A stretch of 5,251 nt of DNA, from the NCBI GenBank assembly GCA_003520365.1, contig DOUW01000313.1:1-5251 (forward strand), in the 5' to 3' direction. The notes under the pieces are model-generated. The model was not told where the DNA came from and did not search any database. It saw only the letters and a list, made by a program, of their open reading frames with translations. The stretch's first letter is position 1. The number at the start of each line of letters is the position of its first letter. Shown piece by piece: positions 1 to 5,251 of this stretch. Source of the DNA: Massilia sp. (GTDB taxonomy: Bacteria; Pseudomonadota; Gammaproteobacteria; Burkholderiales; Burkholderiaceae_D). The position numbers and the translations under genes are program-made.

Positions 1-195
1 GCCGGCGACAGCGGTCACGGCGAGCGCCGCGGCGCCTTTCCTGCGGCCGCCGAGACCGGCCAGGATGGCTGCGGCCCCGAGCGCGAGGGGAACCCAGCCA
101 ATGTCCTGCACCGGTCCACTGCCCAGGGCGCCCGCGGAAGAGCGGCCGTGCCGCGATGACCTGCCTTGTTGCTCATTACCGATACCGCTTGCCAT
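1..195 (-). CDS. Small membrane protein, N-terminal 65 residues (partial)
   Basis: The reading frame is open from the ATG at 195 to the window edge, so the C-terminus is missing. An AAGGGAG Shine-Dalgarno (203-209 on the minus strand) lies 7 bases before the start and fixes it. The first 30 or so residues are polar, rich in Ser, Gly, Arg and Gln. From about residue 34 a hydrophobic stretch begins (WVPLALGAAAILAGL), then a short basic turn (GGRRKG) and a second hydrophobic stretch starting AAALAVTAVAG. This gives two membrane segments joined by a tight loop. The pattern resembles the small two-helix domain often found ahead of SRPBCC/cyclase-dehydrase domains (DUF2892-like), but the diagnostic part is outside the window, so this is a guess. 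It starts 38 bases after the stop of the royal-jelly-type gene on the same strand, so the two are probably cotranscribed. Confidence 0.6.
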   Translation of the reverse strand, partial: MASGIGNEQQGRSSRHGRSSAGALGSGPVQDIGWVPLALGAAAILAGLGGRRKGAAALAVTAVAG

Positions 196-233
196 GATCG
201 ATCTCCCTTGTGTATTGGACGCCGAACAGGACC

Positions 234-1418
234 TCAATCTCCTGGCCGCCGCAGGCGCCATAGCTGCGTCGGCAGGGCCAGTGGCGCGTCCCGGTTGAAG
301 AAAGCCGAGTCCTGGATGCGCGAGTTGGTCACGTACAGGCTGCCGTCCGGTCCCTGGCTGAAGGTGTCGGGCCAGCGCAGCCGCGGATCCTGCACCACGG
401 TGCGCAGTCCGCCGGCCGGGCCCTGGGCCAGGTCGCGCGCCTTGACGGCGTTGTCCTCGATGGATGTGAGATACAACGTATCGCCGTCGGTTCCCGTGCG
501 ACGGTCGATCCAGAGCCCGTCCGTGGGCCCGACCCTGCCGTAGGGCTGAACCTGGGAGGAGACATCCTCCCCGGCCAGGCCCCGCACGAGCGCCGCGGTC
601 CGGATCCGGTACAGGGTGGTGCCGGTGAGCGGCTTCCAGTACAGCCAGGCGCCGTCGGACGAGAGGGCGATGCTGTCGGCGGCGAACAGCACCGGGCGTC
701 CGTCCGGATAGCGCAGCGGTTTGCCGTCGGTGCGCACCACGACGCCTTTTTCCGGCTGGGTCGACGGATGACCGTCCAGCACCCGGCGTGCGCGGCCAGC
801 GGCCAGGTCGACCACGACCAGGGCGCCGCGCTGTCCGGCGTCCGTCAGGTAGGCATATCTGCCGTCCTTCGAGAAGCGCACGTCGTTCAGGTAGGAGCCG
901 GGAATCGCGACATCCTGGTCGAAGCGGATCACCTGGGCCACCCGGTCGGTGGCGAGATCGATGCGCACCAGTTTCGGCCCGCCGGGCACGAGGCCGTCCA
1001 CGGCCGGGGCGGCGGGGTCGACCACCCAGACACTGCCGCGGCCATCGGCCACCACGCTCTGCACGCAGACCCAGTGATCCGCTGGATCGAGCTCGTCGCG
1101 CCGGACGTTGCGCCAGGCATTCCATCGGTCGTCGGGATAAGGACGCAAGCTGCCGTCCTTCATGACTTCGGCGACCGAGACCGGCGAGTCTTCCGTCCAG
1201 CGTGGAAAATTCACGAAGATGCGGCCGCGTTCGCTGACGGTCACGCCGGTGACCTGGTGTTCGAACTGGGCCGCCTGCTGCAGCACGTTATCGGCGCGGC
1301 GATGCGTCGATTGGACCTCTTGGGCCCCCTGTGCCGTCTGGGTTTGCGCCGGCGCGGGCCCGGAAGACAGGCCGGCTCCCGCAAAGACGAGTGCGAGAAA
1401 CATGGGTGCGATTCGCAT
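234..1418 (-). CDS. Secreted major royal jelly protein/Yellow-family beta-propeller protein
   Basis: This 394-residue protein is exported: it opens with a signal peptide (MRIAP, a hydrophobic core at about 6-18, then PAPAQ with likely cleavage after Ala24). The mature part looks like a bacterial member of the major royal jelly protein/Yellow family, a six-bladed propeller fold related to SMP-30/gluconolactonases. Visible marks are VTGVTVSERGRIFVNFPRW (57-74), the NAWRN region near 100-104, WVCVQSVVADGRGSVWVVDP (116-135), YLNDVRFSKDGRYAYLTD (176-193), the ADSIALSSDG blade and the C-terminal NSRIQDSAFFNRDAPLALPTQLWRL. Length is normal for the family. Substrate and reaction of bacterial members are not established; annotations such as L-dopachrome tautomerase-related come from insect homologues. 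The start is supported by AAGGA (1424-1428 on the minus strand) and by the signal peptide. It is divergent from the dehydrogenase genes and precedes the small membrane protein. Confidence 0.88.
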   Translation of the reverse strand: MRIAPMFLALVFAGAGLSSGPAPAQTQTAQGAQEVQSTHRRADNVLQQAAQFEHQVTGVTVSERGRIFVNFPRWTEDSPVSVAEVMKDGSLRPYPDDRWNAWRNVRRDELDPADHWVCVQSVVADGRGSVWVVDPAAPAVDGLVPGGPKLVRIDLATDRVAQVIRFDQDVAIPGSYLNDVRFSKDGRYAYLTDAGQRGALVVVDLAAGRARRVLDGHPSTQPEKGVVVRTDGKPLRYPDGRPVLFAADSIALSSDGAWLYWKPLTGTTLYRIRTAALVRGLAGEDVSSQVQPYGRVGPTDGLWIDRRTGTDGDTLYLTSIEDNAVKARDLAQGPAGGLRTVVQDPRLRWPDTFSQGPDGSLYVTNSRIQDSAFFNRDAPLALPTQLWRLRRPGD

Positions 1419-1806
1419 GACGCTTCCTTTCTGACAACGACTGCCCGGACTAGCTGGACGCCCATTCTGGCACGGTAAACGCGATCCATGTGTAGGCGCA
1501 CATCCCGACCCGGGTAGGCTCCCGGACCGGCGCGTTGCACCCGCGCCGCATGTTCAAGAACGTTGCGGGGAGGGGCGCCGCGCAAGCTATTCGGTTGGCC
1601 AGGTCGATAAAGAAAAAGATGTGAACGAGGCCCTTGTTATCTGAAGTCCCGCGATCACTGTGAGTGGATACCTCCTCGGCGCGTCGATGCTCCGGTGGTG
1701 GTAGAGGCGGCCACGGGCTTCCCGCGGTTTCATCAACAACTGCCGGGGGCAGGCGTGTCCTGTCACGCGGGGCGGGCTGCATCCAGGTGGATACTAGGAG
1801 CAGAAT
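1419..1806. promoter_or_regulatory. Divergent intergenic region, presumed to hold both promoters
   Basis: These 388 bases separate the leftward royal-jelly-type gene from the rightward dehydrogenase gene, so promoters for both should lie here. I could not assign a convincing -35/-10 pair on either strand. Visible elements are: an AT-richer patch around 1606-1645; a perfect 7-bp inverted repeat with a 7-base loop (1528-1534 with 1542-1548); GTTC-AA-GAAC at 1552-1561; CACT-GTG-AGTG at 1656-1666; a short hairpin at 1711-1727 followed by TTT; GCGTG-N6-CACGC at 1753-1768; and the octamer GTGGATAC twice (1664-1671 and 1787-1794). Any of these could be an operator, but short GC-rich inverted repeats are common by chance here. 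No convincing small gene was found: a 33-codon minus-strand frame starting at 1551 lacks a ribosome binding site. Confidence 0.5.
1753..1768. repeat. Short inverted repeat upstream of first dehydrogenase gene
   Basis: GCGTG and CACGC form perfect 5-bp arms around a 6-base spacer (TCCTGT), ending 38 bases before the dehydrogenase start. The position suits a repressor operator or a leader hairpin. The arms are short and the function is inference only. Confidence 0.25.
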
Positions 1807-2955
1807 ATGAAAGCAGTTGTCTATCGAGGACCCAACCAGGTAGCTGTCGAAGACGTGCCGGATCCCAAGATCGAACGTCCGACAGATGCCATCGTCAAAA
1901 TTACCAGCACCAATATCTGCGGCTCCGACCTGCACATGTACGAGGGGCGGACCGATTTCGAACTGGGCAGCGTCTTCGGCCACGAGAACCTCGGCGTGGT
2001 GGTGGAAGTCGGGCCGGCGGTCGAGCGGCTCAAGCCCGGCGACTGGGTGTGCATGCCCTTCAATGTCAGCTGCGGCCACTGCAAGAACTGCGAGCGCGGC
2101 CTGACCAACTACTGCCTGAATGCGAACCAGCCGGGCATGGCCGGCGGCGCCTTCGGCTTTGCCGACATGGGCCCCTGGCAGGGCGGCCAGGCGGAGTACC
2201 TGCGCGTGCCCTGGGCCGACTTCATGTGCCTGAAGCTGCCGCCGGACGCCGAGCAGAAGCAGGCCGACTACGTGATGTGCGCCGACATTTTCCCGACCGG
2301 CTGGCACGCGACCGAACTGGCCGGCATGAAGCCCGGGGATGCGGTGGTCATCTATGGCGCCGGGCCGGTGGGCCTGATGGCCGCGCACTCGGCGATGATC
2401 AAGGGGGCCTGCAGCGTGATGGTGGTCGACTGCCATGCCGACCGGCTCAAGCTGGCCGAGTCGATCGGCGCGATCGCCATCGATTATTCAAAAGAGGACC
2501 CGGTGCAGCGGGTCATGGACCTGACCCATGGGCGGGGCGCGGACGTGGGTTGCGAATGCGTCGGCTACCAGTGCCACGACCACCATCACCACCGCCAGGA
2601 GCGCCCGAACCTCACGATGAACAACCTGGTCAACTCCGTCAAGTTCACCGGCGGGATCGGGGTGGTCGGGGTGTTCGTTCCACAGGACCCGAACGGTCCT
2701 GACGCGCTGGAGAAAGAGGGGAAGATCGCGCTCGACTGGGGCATGCTCTGGTTCAAGGGGCAGCGCGTCGGCACCGGCCAGTGCCCGGTCAAGGCCTACA
2801 GCCGGCAACTGCGAGACCTGATCCACGCCGGCCGCGCCAAGCCCTCGTTCATCGTCTCTCACGAGCTGAAACTGGACCAGGCCCCGGACGCCTACAAGCA
2901 CTTCGACGGGCGCGAGCACGGTTGGACCAAGGTGATCCTGCATCCGGGTTCCTGA
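1807..2955 (+). CDS. Zn/NAD-dependent dehydrogenase, glutathione-independent formaldehyde dehydrogenase family
   Basis: This is a cytoplasmic medium-chain zinc dehydrogenase of 382 residues, expected to oxidise formaldehyde or another small aldehyde or alcohol with NAD. By comparison with Pseudomonas putida formaldehyde dehydrogenase, the catalytic zinc ligands are Cys38 (in NICGSDLH), His59 (GHE) and Asp160. The structural zinc is held by Cys89, Cys92, Cys95 and Cys103. The Rossmann motif GAGPVG is at 184-189, and Asp208 ends the second strand, which fits NAD rather than NADP. GFADMGPWQGGQAEYLRVP (117-135) and GTGQCPVKAYSRQLRDLI near the C-terminus are typical of the formaldehyde dehydrogenase branch. 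The start has TAGGAG with AGGAG at 1796-1800, 6 bases upstream. An unusual His cluster (HDHHHH, 257-262) sits where relatives carry a variable His/Glu-rich loop. The first 38 or so codons are less GC-biased at third positions than the rest. The exact substrate is not proven by sequence. Confidence 0.92.
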   Translation: MKAVVYRGPNQVAVEDVPDPKIERPTDAIVKITSTNICGSDLHMYEGRTDFELGSVFGHENLGVVVEVGPAVERLKPGDWVCMPFNVSCGHCKNCERGLTNYCLNANQPGMAGGAFGFADMGPWQGGQAEYLRVPWADFMCLKLPPDAEQKQADYVMCADIFPTGWHATELAGMKPGDAVVIYGAGPVGLMAAHSAMIKGACSVMVVDCHADRLKLAESIGAIAIDYSKEDPVQRVMDLTHGRGADVGCECVGYQCHDHHHHRQERPNLTMNNLVNSVKFTGGIGVVGVFVPQDPNGPDALEKEGKIALDWGMLWFKGQRVGTGQCPVKAYSRQLRDLIHAGRAKPSFIVSHELKLDQAPDAYKHFDGREHGWTKVILHPGS

Positions 2956-2984
2956 GGGCGCCGCACACTGATTTGCCAGTAAGG

Positions 2985-3065
2985 CCCGCACTTCGATAAC
3001 GACCGTAGCGCCATCGGTGGTCTCCTACTTTTTCGGTCCGATGGCGGCCGCTGTCGGAGTGCGGG
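2985..3065 (+). repeat. Nested inverted repeat; large interrupted hairpin between dehydrogenase genes
   Basis: Two inverted repeats are nested in the 133-bp intergenic gap. The outer arms 2985-2998 and 3052-3065 pair over 14 positions, 12 Watson-Crick and two T·G wobbles (2993 with 3057, 2997 with 3053). The inner arms CGCCATCGG (3009-3017) and CCGATGGCG (3038-3046) pair perfectly over 9 bp. Between them 3000-3050, 3001-3049 and 3003-3047 can also pair, leaving small mismatches and a 5-base bulge (3004-3008). The apical loop is 20 bases (3018-3037) and holds CTCCT and a T5 run. The structure starts 29 bases after the first dehydrogenase stop and ends 12 bases before the next gene's Shine-Dalgarno. 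No U-tract follows it, so it does not look like a normal intrinsic terminator. It could be an mRNA processing or stability element, a translational regulator, or a dispersed palindromic (REP/MITE-like) repeat. Confidence 0.7.
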
Positions 3066-3077
3066 AGCAATCTTGTC

Positions 3078-3083
3078 AGGAGG
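3078..3083 (+). promoter_or_regulatory. Strong ribosome binding site deciding the second dehydrogenase start
   Basis: AGGAGG is a perfect Shine-Dalgarno, 5 bases (TTTTT) before the ATG at 3089. It rules out the in-frame GTG at 3017, which would add 24 residues unlike the family's N-terminus and lies inside the hairpin. Confidence 0.85.
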
Positions 3084-3088
3084 TTTTT

Positions 3089-4273
3089 ATGCTAGCGACT
3101 AATTTCCGCGGACCATACCGGATCCGCGCTTCGCAAAAGCCGGACCCAGTGATCGAACACCCGGGCGACGCCATCGTCCGCGTGACACGCGCCTGCATCT
3201 GCGGCTCGGACTTGCACCTGTACCACGGCCTGGTGCCCGACACGCGTATCGGGCACACCTTCGGCCATGAATTCGTCGGCAGCGTCGAGGAGGTCGGCTC
3301 GGCGGTCGAGACGCTCAAGCCGGGCGACCGCGTGCTGGTGCCGTTCAACCTGTTCTGCGGCTCCTGCTTCTTCTGCCAGAAAGAGTTGTACAGCAACTGC
3401 CACAACACCAACCCGGAAGCGACGGCGGTGGGCGGCATCTACGGTTACTCGCACACCACCGGCGGCTACGACGGCGGCCAGGCGGAGTTCGTCCGCGTGC
3501 CGATGGGCGACGTGGGGCCGTACAAGATCCCGGACGACATCGTGGACGACGACGCCGTGTTGCTGACGGACGCGCTGCCGACCGGCTACCAGGCCGCGGA
3601 GATGGGCGACATCCAGCAAGGCGACACCGTGGTGGTGTTCGGCGCCGGGCCAGTCGGCATCTTCGCCGCCAAGTCCGCCTGGCTGTTCGGCGCCGGCCGC
3701 GTCATCGTGGTCGACCACATCGACTACCGCCTGGAGTTTGTCAAGCGCTACGCCCGCTGCGAAGTCATCGATTTCCGCGAGGTGGGCGACGTGGCCCTGC
3801 ACATCAAGAAGATGACCGACTGGCTCGGCGCCGACGTATGCATCGATGCCGTCGGCTGCGAGGCGTCGGGCAGCCTGGCGCAGACCCTCACCGGGCGCTG
3901 GACCATGCTGCAGGCGGGCGCGGCGACCGCGCTGTTTTGGGCCATCAACTCGGTGCGCAAGGGCTGCAACGTGTCGATCGTCGGCGTCTACGGGCCGACC
4001 TTCAACGCCGTCCCGATCGGTAACGCACTGAACAAGGGCATCACGATGCGCATGAACCAGGCCGCCGTCAAGCGCCACGTGCCGCACCTGATCGAGCACA
4101 TCCGCCAGGGGCACCTGAACCCGAAGGAAATCATCACCCACCGGGTGCCGTTGGAGGAGGTGTCGGACGCTTACCACATCTTCTCGAGCAAGTACGACAA
4201 CTGCATCAAACCCGTACTGATCCCTCCGCGCGCAGGCTCGGCGCGAGCGATGGCGACCAGCATCATCCATTGA
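3089..4273 (+). CDS. Zn/NAD-dependent alcohol dehydrogenase, formaldehyde-dehydrogenase-like
   Basis: This 394-residue cytoplasmic medium-chain zinc dehydrogenase is a distant paralogue of the preceding gene. The catalytic zinc ligands are Cys38 (CICGSDLHLYHG), His60 and Glu61 (FGHE), with Asp161 at the position used as a ligand in formaldehyde dehydrogenase. The structural zinc cysteines are Cys90, Cys93, Cys96 and Cys104. GAGPVG (185-190) followed by VIVVDH with Asp209 indicates NAD binding. GGIYGYSHTTGGYDGGQAEFVRVP (115-138) and the C-terminal HRVPLEEVSDAYHIFSSKYDNCIKPVLIP are typical of a widespread subgroup, usually annotated as zinc-dependent alcohol or formaldehyde dehydrogenase, whose true substrate is uncertain. 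The start at 3089 is fixed by AGGAGG. About 18 extra residues after the usual ending (PPRAGSARAMATSIIH at the tail) form a short C-terminal extension. Its stop overlaps the next gene's Shine-Dalgarno, so translation is probably coupled. The upstream hairpin may tune its expression relative to the first dehydrogenase. Confidence 0.92.
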   Translation: MLATNFRGPYRIRASQKPDPVIEHPGDAIVRVTRACICGSDLHLYHGLVPDTRIGHTFGHEFVGSVEEVGSAVETLKPGDRVLVPFNLFCGSCFFCQKELYSNCHNTNPEATAVGGIYGYSHTTGGYDGGQAEFVRVPMGDVGPYKIPDDIVDDDAVLLTDALPTGYQAAEMGDIQQGDTVVVFGAGPVGIFAAKSAWLFGAGRVIVVDHIDYRLEFVKRYARCEVIDFREVGDVALHIKKMTDWLGADVCIDAVGCEASGSLAQTLTGRWTMLQAGAATALFWAINSVRKGCNVSIVGVYGPTFNAVPIGNALNKGITMRMNQAAVKRHVPHLIEHIRQGHLNPKEIITHRVPLEEVSDAYHIFSSKYDNCIKPVLIPPRAGSARAMATSIIH

Positions 4274-4283
4274 AGGAGCAGCC

Positions 4284-4874
4284 ATGGACACCGAAATCGC
4301 CCGCCGCGACCTGGCCGAGCAGCGGCGCCACCCGCATCACCACGGCCACGTGGACTACGAGCGCCAGCTCGACTACGACCTGAACCGGCACAGTCCGCCC
4401 ATCGAAACGCTGCGGGCCATCCCCGGCTGGGGCTCGGACCTCGACAAGAAGAACCGGCCGGCCGTGCCGATGGAGCGCACGCCGCCACGCTTCATCCACG
4501 TGCCCGAGGGACAGCCGGTGCAGCAGGCGCAGACCGTCGAAGTGTTCTGCTCGCCGGAGCGGCCGGGCATCACCCCGATCTTCGGCACGGCCCAGCCGCC
4601 CAAGTGGCTGTCGGGCGCGATCAGGCGCCTGGCCTACAAGCTGCCGGAGAACGATCTGCGCCACTGGCTGATGCTGATCGCCGCCGACCGCGTCAACATG
4701 GTCGAGGGCATCGTCGACGACCTGGCGCACGGTCATGTGCCCAACGTGCTCGGAGAAATGGGTATCCGCTCCGAGCTGCGCTACAACCCGGCTGGGCTGG
4801 TGCGCAAGGCGCTGATCACCACTGCCGTGGTGGGCGGCATCATGGCCTTGCGCAAGCGCCGCAGGGGTTACTGA
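4284..4874 (+). CDS. Unrecognised 196-residue protein with C-terminal hydrophobic segment
   Basis: I do not recognise this family by name. It starts 10 bases after the dehydrogenase stop, and its AAGGAG (4273-4278) overlaps that stop codon, so the two are almost certainly cotranslated. The N-terminus (1-35) is charged and has a His cluster (HPHHHGH, 16-22). Residues 36-110 are proline-rich and look extended, with GWGSDLDKKNRPAVPMERTPPRF (48-70) and ERPGITPIFGTAQPPKWLSG (92-111). Residues 112-165 look helical (IRRLAYKLPENDLRHWLMLIAADRVNMVEGIVDDL), followed by a His/Pro turn and a further helix. The end is a single hydrophobic stretch (about 176-189, ALITTAVVGGIMAL) followed by RKRRRGY. This is compatible with a C-tail-anchored membrane protein with its bulk in the cytoplasm, where the dehydrogenases act. 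GC-biased codon use matches its neighbours. A role as an accessory or localisation partner of the dehydrogenase is inference only. Confidence 0.82.
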   Translation: MDTEIARRDLAEQRRHPHHHGHVDYERQLDYDLNRHSPPIETLRAIPGWGSDLDKKNRPAVPMERTPPRFIHVPEGQPVQQAQTVEVFCSPERPGITPIFGTAQPPKWLSGAIRRLAYKLPENDLRHWLMLIAADRVNMVEGIVDDLAHGHVPNVLGEMGIRSELRYNPAGLVRKALITTAVVGGIMALRKRRRGY

Positions 4875-4909
4875 GTCCGCCGGGCCGCTCCGTCCGGGCG
4901 CGCCCGTCG

Positions 4910-4945
4910 CCCCGCGTTCGGCAGGCGAGGGCTGCGGACGCGGGG
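4910..4945 (+). terminator. GC-rich hairpin after the unknown gene; possible terminator or processing site
   Basis: The arms 4910-4924 (CCCCGCGTTCGGCAG) and 4932-4945 (CTGCGGACGCGGGG) pair along their whole length, with one T·G wobble and one bulged G around a 7-base loop. It begins 36 bases after the stop at 4874. No T-run follows, so if it ends transcription it does so without a classical U-tract; it could instead stabilise the upstream mRNA 3' end. A 12-bp palindrome (4895-4906) lies just before it. Confidence 0.4.
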
Positions 4946-5004
4946 AGGGCGGCGATACATCGCGGACGACACGAACCGAGCGCGCATGTTCCCGGTTCCT
5001 TTCC

Positions 5005-5015
5005 AGATTCAATCT
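5005..5015. repeat. Short near-palindrome AGATT-C-AATCT before the ene-reductase gene
   Basis: Two perfect 5-bp arms flank a single central base, 21 bases before the ene-reductase start, inside a locally AT-richer patch. The placement would suit an operator, but the motif is short and may be chance. Confidence 0.2.
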
Positions 5016-5021
5016 TGTTGA

Positions 5022-5251
<230 letters not shown>

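Noticed and set aside
768..1478. Plus-strand open frame (236 codons) opposite the royal-jelly-type gene
   Set aside because: The minus-strand gene has a signal peptide, ribosome binding site and clear family motifs.
1450..1551. 33-codon minus-strand small gene in the divergent region
   Set aside because: It has no Shine-Dalgarno and no recognisable composition or motif; likely chance.
1659..1663. CRP-type site (TGTGA) in the divergent region
   Set aside because: Only one half-site is present; the required downstream TCACA half is missing.
1450..2436. Minus-strand open frame (328 codons) overlapping the divergent region and first dehydrogenase
   Set aside because: Most of it is antisense to the dehydrogenase, the peptide resembles no family, and no ribosome binding site supports it.
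2575..2592. His-run as an engineered His-tag or assembly artefact
   Set aside because: It is internal, in frame, and lies in a loop that is naturally His-rich in formaldehyde dehydrogenase relatives.
3017..3088. GTG start adding 24 residues to the second dehydrogenase
   Set aside because: There is no ribosome binding site for it, the added residues do not fit the family, and AGGAGG sits ideally before the ATG at 3089.
2956..3088. Classical intrinsic terminator between the dehydrogenase genes
   Set aside because: The only T-run (3029-3033) is inside the hairpin loop; only weak GACC/GGTC pairing (3001-3004 with 3019-3022) precedes it, and no T-run follows the main stem.
3092..4291. Long open frame on the minus strand (399 codons) opposite the second dehydrogenase
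   Set aside because: It mirrors a clearly recognised dehydrogenase on the plus strand. In GC-rich DNA the antisense frame lacks stops, and the peptide is a low-complexity Val/Ala/Asp/His/Arg mix.
4895..4906. 12-bp palindrome CGGGCGCGCCCG as a regulatory site
   Set aside because: It is made only of G and C in a very GC-rich stretch, where such palindromes arise easily, and it is too tight to form a hairpin alone.
4263..5012. Minus-strand open frame (249 codons) opposite the unknown gene
   Set aside because: The plus-strand gene has a coupled ribosome binding site and coherent protein features; the antisense peptide is compositionally typical of GC-rich shadows.

Overview
The window is very GC-rich, with coding third positions strongly biased to G/C, good Shine-Dalgarno sites and long spurious antisense reading frames. 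Together with the protein families present, this suggests a high-GC Gram-negative proteobacterium (for example Burkholderiales- or Xanthomonadales-like). The genus cannot be fixed from this sequence. I see no rRNA, tRNA, CRISPR array or insertion sequence.

Layout. On the minus strand at the left are two genes read leftwards. The first is a secreted protein of the major royal jelly protein/Yellow family (234-1418). Behind it is the start of a small membrane protein (1-195) that runs off the window. A 388-bp divergent intergenic region (1419-1806) follows. On the plus strand there are then four genes. Two are tandem, divergent zinc- and NAD-dependent dehydrogenases related to glutathione-independent formaldehyde dehydrogenase (1807-2955 and 3089-4273). 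The third encodes a 196-residue protein I do not recognise, closely coupled to the second dehydrogenase (4284-4874). The fourth is the 5' end of an Old Yellow Enzyme of the YqjM/XenA type (5037-5251, cut by the window edge).

How they may work together (inference). Both dehydrogenases keep complete catalytic-zinc, structural-zinc and NAD-binding residues, so both look active. With an FMN-dependent ene-reductase downstream, the plus-strand genes look like an aldehyde/electrophile detoxification or redox-stress module. The unknown protein has a His-rich N-terminus and a C-terminal hydrophobic segment, and may be a membrane-attached accessory factor.

The most unusual non-coding signal lies between the two dehydrogenase genes. 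An 81-nt nested inverted repeat (2985-3065) can fold into a long interrupted hairpin just upstream of the second gene's ribosome binding site. Its apical loop carries a short stretch complementary to that Shine-Dalgarno. A second GC-rich hairpin without a U-tract lies between the unknown gene and the ene-reductase gene. No wholly new system is demonstrated. The hairpin and the unknown coupled protein are the best candidates for follow-up.
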